From assembly GCA_033764075.1 (NCBI GenBank), contig JANRJH010000018.1, positions 62,001 through 126,000 on the forward strand: 64,000 nt of DNA, read 5' to 3'. The position numbers and the translations under genes were made by a program. The stretch is from M3007 sp033764075. GTDB lineage: Bacteria; Bacteroidota; Bacteroidia; Chitinophagales; Saprospiraceae. The notes under the pieces were generated by a model, which made no database searches, was not told where the DNA came from, and saw only the letters and a program-made list of their open reading frames with translations. Below are positions 58,918 to 64,000 of this stretch, one piece after another. How positions within the stretch are numbered: the first letter of the stretch is position 1; every line of letters starts with the position of its first letter.

Positions 58918-61900
58918 ATGCGCAATTCTGTTTCCTTCCTGTGGTTAATGACCGGCCTGATAATCAGCCTATTCTGTTGCAAGTCCGCCGGAAACCGCAC
59001 TTCCGATCAACCCGCCACAAGCCCTAAACCGCTTATGCCCACCATGCAAACACCGCCTCCCCCCGAAGATTATGCAGCGCTCTGGAGCCGCATCGACAGC
59101 CTGGAAGGTGAAGGGCTGTTCCAAAGTGCTTTGGCTGAGGTGGAAAACCTGCTTGCAAAGGCCCGGGGCGACAAAAACGAACCCCAAACGGTAAAAGCAC
59201 TGCTGTACAAGGGTAAATTCGTCGTGCAGTTGGAGGAAGAAGGATTTGTCAAGGCCGTCCGCCTGCTTGAAGACGAGTTAATTGCCGCGCCGGCTGCTGA
59301 ACAGGCGGTGCTCCATAGCCTGTTGGGAGAACTCTACGCCATCTACCTGCAATACCAGGGCTGGGAAATACAGAACCGCACGCCTGTTCCCGACGGAGAG
59401 GGGGGCGACATCCTGACCTGGTCGGCAGCACAAATCGAAAAGCGGTCCATGGAGCACTACCTGGCGTCGATCCGGGAAACGGAACCGCTTCGCCAAGTGC
59501 CCATTGACCGGTTCAGCGCCCTCACCACAGACGGCAGGCGCGATTCCATCAGCGCTCCGTTGCGCCCGGTACTGTACGACCTGCTCGCGCACCGCGCCCT
59601 GGATCATTTTGCCAACGAACGCAACTACCTCACCGAACCTGTCTATGCGTTCGTGCTGGACCAGGACCAGGCTTTTCTGCCCGCCAGGGACTTCGTGGCG
59701 GCAGCCTTTCCTACCCGGGATACCTCCTCCCGGAAATGGCAGGCGCTGCAAACCTACCAACAAGTGTTGCGGGTTCACCTGCTTGACGCCGACCCTTCCG
59801 CGCTTATCGATGCCGATCTGAAAAGACTGGCTTTTGTCTACCACAATTTCGTAGGCGCCGATAAAACCGAGCGCTACCGCCGTGCCCTGGAGTACCTGCA
59901 TAAGCAGTATTATGACCACCCCGGCAATCCGGAAATTGTGCTGCAATTGGCACAGTTGGTACGCAGTCAGGACGATAAAAAAGCACCCGAAAAGGAAAAA
60001 GAAGCCCTTTCACTGATGGAAGACGCCGTGCGTCGCCACCCCGGCACCTTTGGCGCTGCGCAATGCACCGCAGTCATCGAGGAGATCAGACGTCCGGCAC
60101 TCAACATACGCCTCGAAGCGGTAAACCTGCCCGGCGAGCCGACGCTGGCGCTGCTCACCTTCAAAAACCTCCAGGAGGCCTGGGTCAGCCTGTATCGGAT
60201 GGATCAAACGGATGAAAATGCGTACGAGTACCTGAACGCAGAGGAACGATTGGCCTGGGCAAAAAGCCAGAAACCTGTTCAGCAACGCCGCTGGGACTTG
60301 CCCGACCCGAAAGACTATCGCACACATACCACAGAAGTTTCTCTCGAGGCGCTGCCTGTCGGCCGTCATCTCGTGGTCGTATCTTCCGGAAAAAATGGGG
60401 AAGTCAACAACCTGACCGCTACGGCAGAGGTCGTGCATTCTGGCCTGTTGCCGGTATCGTTTCACGAAAAGGGAAAATCGTACCTGTGTGTCACCGATCG
60501 CCTGAGCGGCAAGCCCTTGCACCGGGTTAACATCGATTTCTTTAAAAGGGATTGGGATCCAGCCACCAATACCTACAAGGTATCGCTGGTTAAAAGTGAA
60601 AAGACAAACGAAAAGGGCATTTGTGTGCCGGGGCTCACCCGACAATACAATCTTCTCACCCGCTACCGGCTCGGCGCCGATACGCTCTGGCAAGGGGGAT
60701 ATTACGATCATTGGTACACCGAACAGGAGGGCCCCGACCGGCTTGAGGCCCACTTCTTTACCGATCGCTCGCTGTACAGGCCCGGACAAACGGTTTATTT
60801 CAAAGCCGTGCTGATCCGTCGCAACAACGCCGGGGTGCCAACCATTGTACCCAACCGGAGTATAACCGCTACTTTTTACGACGCCAACGCCCAGCCCAAA
60901 GCCACCCTGTCTTTGCGAAGCAACGAATACGGAACAATAAACGGGGCATTTGTGGCGCCCGCTTCCGGCCTTACAGGTCTCATGCGCATTGAAGTCGAGG
61001 GATTCAGTGGCAGTGCAGGCTTTAACGTCGAGGAGTACAAGCGACCCAAATTTGAGGTCACTTTTGAACCCAACAAGGAGGCCATCCGCCTGGGCGACAC
61101 CATCCGCACGCGCGGCGCCGCCAAAGCCTACGCCGGCAGCAGCGTGGACGGCGCCACGGTGCGTTACCGGGTGACCCGCCAAACCCGGTTCCCGTACTGG
61201 CGCTGGTACTGGGGTTTTCCGCCAGACGCCGGCGCCGACATGGAAATAGCCAACGGCACCCTGCAGACCGGCGCCGACGGCACCTTTTCCATTCCTTTTG
61301 AAGCCGTCCCGGACCGCAGCGTACCCGCCGAACAAAAACCGGTGTTCACCTATTTGGTGTCTGCCGATGTGACCGACATCAACGGCGAAACCCGCAGCGG
61401 CAGCACTTCCGTAACCGTCGGTTATGTGGCCTTGAACGCGTCGCTCAATCTGCCGGAATCCATGCCCATGGACAGCCTGCGGCGTGTCGGCATACAAACC
61501 CAAAACTGGGCCGGGCAGGACCAGGCCGCCACAGGCGTCATCTCCTGGCAGAAACTGAACGAGCCTGCTGTTTTTTACAAAAAACGGCTCTGGGAAAAAC
61601 CGGAACTTAAAACCCTGGACGAGGCAAAATTCAAAAGAGAATTCCCCGATTACGCCTGGGCGGAAGAAGACCGACCCGAAGGATGGCAAAACGAGGGCTC
61701 CGCAGTCACCACACCGTTTAATACAGCCGAAAAACGCCAAATGGACATGTCGGGTCTGGCTGCCCAACCGGGTTACTACCGCGTCAGCATCCAAACCAAA
61801 GACGCTTATGGCGCCGAGGTGGAATGGAGCAAGGTCGTTCACCTATGGGCGCCCGACCAACCCGGTTCCCGCATACGCACGCCCGGCGGACTGGTGGAAA

Positions 61901-64000
61901 CACCTGTGGCACAACCCGGCGAAACCGCCCGGGTGCTGCTGGGCGGACGTGTCCCCGAACTGCACTGGTTTTTTGCACCCGAGCGCAACGGCCGGTTGGA
62001 CCAACCCGAGTGGTACAAGGTTAGCGGCAGTCGTGAAATGCCGGTGCCCATTACAGAAGCCGACCGGGGTGGTGTGCCGTTTCTGGGATTCACTGTTTAC
62101 CGAAACCGTTTTTACAGCCTCGGTTATCAGCAGGTGTCGGTGCCCTGGAGTAACAAGGAGCTGCAGATCACCTACGAAACCTTCCGCGACAAGCTCAAAC
62201 CCGGCGACAAGGAGGTCTGGCGGCTCCGCATCACCGGCCCTAAAAAGGAAAAAGCAGCGGCCGAACTGGTCGCATCCATGTACGATGCCTCCCTGGACCA
62301 GTTTCTGGTCCACGGATGGGAACCGGTCTGGTACCCCAGTCATCACACATCTATCGTCCCTCAGGCTTCTGTCAGCACGGCGGAAGGGTCGCCCATTCAG
62401 CCCGCTTATACGAGGATGGAGACGCCTGTTCGTGCCTACCGGCAATTGAACTGGTTTGGTTTCCCGTTGTATGGCGGCCGACCGGGGCTACTCGGTATGG
62501 CAAGGATGGCGGCAGCGCCACGCATGAAAATGGAAGGGGAGGAGTTGTCAATGATGGAGGCTGACATGGCTGCAGTTGGTCAGGTGGCAAATGCTGCCGG
62601 CGTGGATGATCTGGAAAAAGAAAACCGGCAACAGAACAGCGCCACCCAGCCGCCCGCCGAAGGCCAGGTGCGGAAAAACCTCAACGAAACCGTGTTTTTC
62701 TTCCCCAATTTGAAAACGGACGCCGAGGGCAATGTCGTGGTCGAATTTACCATGAACGAAGCGCTCACCCGCTGGAAGTTTCTCGTGTACGCCCACAACC
62801 AGGAACTGCAACAGGCACTGAGCGTAAAAGAGATTGTCACCCAGAAAGAACTCATGATCCTGGCCAACCCACCGCGCTTTCTCCGCCAGGGCGACCGGCT
62901 GGCGTTTGCCGCCAAGGTGAGCAACCTGTCCGGGCAAAGTCTGAACGGTACCGCCAAACTGGAGCTTCTGGACGCCCTGAGCATGGAACCCGTGGATGCT
63001 GCTTTCGGGCTGAAACCCACCCCCGTGGCATTTGCTGCGCCGGCCGGCCAAAGCGCACCCGTCAGTTGGTTGGTATCCATACCGGAGGACTACACCGGCG
63101 CCGTCACCTGGCGGGTCACGGCACAGTCGGGTTCGTTTACCGATGGAGAGGAGAGCACCTTACCGGTGGTGTCGAACCGGCAATTGGTCACCGAGACACT
63201 GCCCATTGCCTTGCGTGGCGGTGAGTCGGGCGTCTTTACCTTCGAATCGCTGAAAGGAAACCAGTCGCCTACGCTGCGCCACCATCGATACACCCTGGAG
63301 TTTACCAGCAATCCGGTTTGGTATGCCGTTCAGGCACTCCCTTACCTGATGGAATTCCCGCACGAGTGCAGCGAACAGGTTTTCAGTCGTTTTTATGCCA
63401 ATACTCTGGCGTCCAGCGTTACCACCAGGATGCCCAACCTGCGTCGTATGTACGATCGCTGGAAGGCCGAGCCCGGTCAGCCCAATTTGCAGAGCAACCT
63501 GAACAAAAACCAGGAACTCAAATCGGCCCTGCTCGAAGAAACCCCCTGGGTGCTCGACGCCCAGAGCGAATCCCGACAGAAACAAAACATCGCCCTCCTC
63601 TTTGATCTCAACCGAATGGCCGACGAGCAGGCATCCGCCGTCCGCATCCTGCGCGAACGCCAGATGCCGGAGGGCGCCTGGAGCTGGTTCCCCGGCGGGC
63701 AGCCCAACTGGTACATTACCCAGCACATTGTCGCAGGCTTTGGCCACCTGGAGCACCTTGGCGCCTGGGATCCCGGTCAAAACGAGCAGGACCGGGAGAT
63801 GATCAACCAGGCCCTTGCCTACTGCGCGCGCGAAGTGGAGAAATCGTATCATGACCTGGAAAAAAGAGTCAATGAAGGACTTACCAAATGGGACGACGAT
63901 CACCTGCACGGTTTGCTCGTTCACTATCTCTATGCGCGCTCTTTCTACGAACCGCAGAGTGGCCAGGACCGCATTCACGCATATTATCTGGACCAGGCGG
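58918..64000 (+). CDS. Alpha-2-macroglobulin family lipoprotein (3' end beyond window)
   Basis: At least 1694 residues from the ATG at 58918, still open at the edge. The signal sequence ends LIISLFCCKS, a lipoprotein-type cysteine. Residues ~40-420 are helical and may be TPR-like. The MG2 domain starts near residue 615 (FTDRSLYRPGQTVYFKAV). A Met/Ala-rich linker near residues 1195-1255 could be the bait region. The A2M core follows (NETVFFFPNLKTDAEGN), then the thioester motif ECSEQ with Cys1484 and an alpha-helical thioester domain. Bacterial A2Ms trap proteases outside the inner membrane. Confidence 0.92.
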   Translation, partial: MRNSVSFLWLMTGLIISLFCCKSAGNRTSDQPATSPKPLMPTMQTPPPPEDYAALWSRIDSLEGEGLFQSALAEVENLLAKARGDKNEPQTVKALLYKGKFVVQLEEEGFVKAVRLLEDELIAAPAAEQAVLHSLLGELYAIYLQYQGWEIQNRTPVPDGEGGDILTWSAAQIEKRSMEHYLASIRETEPLRQVPIDRFSALTTDGRRDSISAPLRPVLYDLLAHRALDHFANERNYLTEPVYAFVLDQDQAFLPARDFVAAAFPTRDTSSRKWQALQTYQQVLRVHLLDADPSALIDADLKRLAFVYHNFVGADKTERYRRALEYLHKQYYDHPGNPEIVLQLAQLVRSQDDKKAPEKEKEALSLMEDAVRRHPGTFGAAQCTAVIEEIRRPALNIRLEAVNLPGEPTLALLTFKNLQEAWVSLYRMDQTDENAYEYLNAEERLAWAKSQKPVQQRRWDLPDPKDYRTHTTEVSLEALPVGRHLVVVSSGKNGEVNNLTATAEVVHSGLLPVSFHEKGKSYLCVTDRLSGKPLHRVNIDFFKRDWDPATNTYKVSLVKSEKTNEKGICVPGLTRQYNLLTRYRLGADTLWQGGYYDHWYTEQEGPDRLEAHFFTDRSLYRPGQTVYFKAVLIRRNNAGVPTIVPNRSITATFYDANAQPKATLSLRSNEYGTINGAFVAPASGLTGLMRIEVEGFSGSAGFNVEEYKRPKFEVTFEPNKEAIRLGDTIRTRGAAKAYAGSSVDGATVRYRVTRQTRFPYWRWYWGFPPDAGADMEIANGTLQTGADGTFSIPFEAVPDRSVPAEQKPVFTYLVSADVTDINGETRSGSTSVTVGYVALNASLNLPESMPMDSLRRVGIQTQNWAGQDQAATGVISWQKLNEPAVFYKKRLWEKPELKTLDEAKFKREFPDYAWAEEDRPEGWQNEGSAVTTPFNTAEKRQMDMSGLAAQPGYYRVSIQTKDAYGAEVEWSKVVHLWAPDQPGSRIRTPGGLVETPVAQPGETARVLLGGRVPELHWFFAPERNGRLDQPEWYKVSGSREMPVPITEADRGGVPFLGFTVYRNRFYSLGYQQVSVPWSNKELQITYETFRDKLKPGDKEVWRLRITGPKKEKAAAELVASMYDASLDQFLVHGWEPVWYPSHHTSIVPQASVSTAEGSPIQPAYTRMETPVRAYRQLNWFGFPLYGGRPGLLGMARMAAAPRMKMEGEELSMMEADMAAVGQVANAAGVDDLEKENRQQNSATQPPAEGQVRKNLNETVFFFPNLKTDAEGNVVVEFTMNEALTRWKFLVYAHNQELQQALSVKEIVTQKELMILANPPRFLRQGDRLAFAAKVSNLSGQSLNGTAKLELLDALSMEPVDAAFGLKPTPVAFAAPAGQSAPVSWLVSIPEDYTGAVTWRVTAQSGSFTDGEESTLPVVSNRQLVTETLPIALRGGESGVFTFESLKGNQSPTLRHHRYTLEFTSNPVWYAVQALPYLMEFPHECSEQVFSRFYANTLASSVTTRMPNLRRMYDRWKAEPGQPNLQSNLNKNQELKSALLEETPWVLDAQSESRQKQNIALLFDLNRMADEQASAVRILRERQMPEGAWSWFPGGQPNWYITQHIVAGFGHLEHLGAWDPGQNEQDREMINQALAYCAREVEKSYHDLEKRVNEGLTKWDDDHLHGLLVHYLYARSFYEPQSGQDRIHAYYLDQA

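Noticed and set aside
60010..61842. 610-codon open frame opposite the macroglobulin gene
   Set aside because: Antisense shadow. The plus-strand frame has MG2 and thioester motifs in one continuous frame, while the minus-strand product has no recognisable domain.
1..64000. CRISPR arrays, prophage, insertion sequences, rRNA or tRNA genes
   Set aside because: I saw no regularly spaced direct repeats, transposase, integrase or phage genes, and no rRNA or cloverleaf-like tRNA sequence on reading both strands. A tRNAscan or Infernal run would be decisive for small RNAs.

Overview
The window looks like a chromosomal segment of a Bacteroidota bacterium. The evidence is a type-B gliding/T9SS C-terminal sorting domain, a TonB-type outer-membrane barrel next to a GLPGLI protein, a DUF3822 gene next to rsmD, a bactofilin, an alternative complex III (ACIII) operon joined to a caa3-type oxidase, and many upstream copies of the Bacteroidota -7 promoter element TAnnTTTG with no clear Shine-Dalgarno sites. 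A Saprospiria- or Chitinophagia-like lineage is my inference from gene content, not a measured placement. I saw no rRNA, tRNA, CRISPR array, insertion sequence or prophage. Genes are densely packed, and the longest gene-free stretch is about 307 bp (54894-55200).

Layout. 1-1276 (leftward): a sugar nucleotidyltransferase (cut by the edge) and dut. 1366-4611: a large secreted Ig-repeat protein. 4684-8510 (rightward): dusB, CCA-adding enzyme, ribH and an MBL hydrolase. 8554-12194: outer-membrane barrel plus GLPGLI protein. 12191-13405: thiolase. 13545-14984: vanadium haloperoxidase/PAP2-like lipoprotein. 15056-16646: thioredoxin-like protein and tsaD. 16741-18684: bactofilin, DUF3822 and rsmD. 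18679-22291: a lipoprotein, a LuxE-like protein, and the leftward group surE, small membrane protein and aldo/keto reductase. 22417-25745: two tandem exported LysM paralogues sharing an unrecognised four-cysteine N-terminal domain.

25758-47447 is one long leftward run. In transcription order it holds ACIII (actA-B-C-D-E-F), the oxidase genes (ctaC, ctaD, ctaB, two subunit III genes, subunit IV), an intrinsic terminator, an assembly-type group (SCO-like protein lacking its cysteines, DUF420 protein, a small CPMC protein, a small membrane protein), then coaD, pruA, a potassium-channel-like protein and an SGNH hydrolase. ACIII would oxidise menaquinol and pass electrons through haem c to the CuA site of subunit II and on to oxygen. 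Histidine-rich segments recur in ActF, subunit I and one subunit III.

47766-54893 (mostly rightward): arginine deiminase, a thioesterase, a YihY protein, accD on the other strand, then cytochrome c maturation genes ccmB, ccsA-like and ccmD-like, the last overlapping glutamate dehydrogenase. 55201-58672: an Lrp/AsnC regulator, TlpA-like thioredoxin, GH25 lysozyme, enoyl-CoA hydratase and a DUF523 protein, with two inverted repeats between genes. 58918 to the end: a bacterial alpha-2-macroglobulin lipoprotein that runs out of the window.

The observations most worth a second look are: the tandem four-cysteine/LysM pair; histidine-rich insertions spread over the respiratory supercomplex genes; a SCO-like protein without its copper cysteines beside a small CPMC membrane protein; and TAnnTTTG elements placed only 3-5 nt before the ATG of tsaD, rsmD, surE and ccmB, which predicts leaderless mRNAs.
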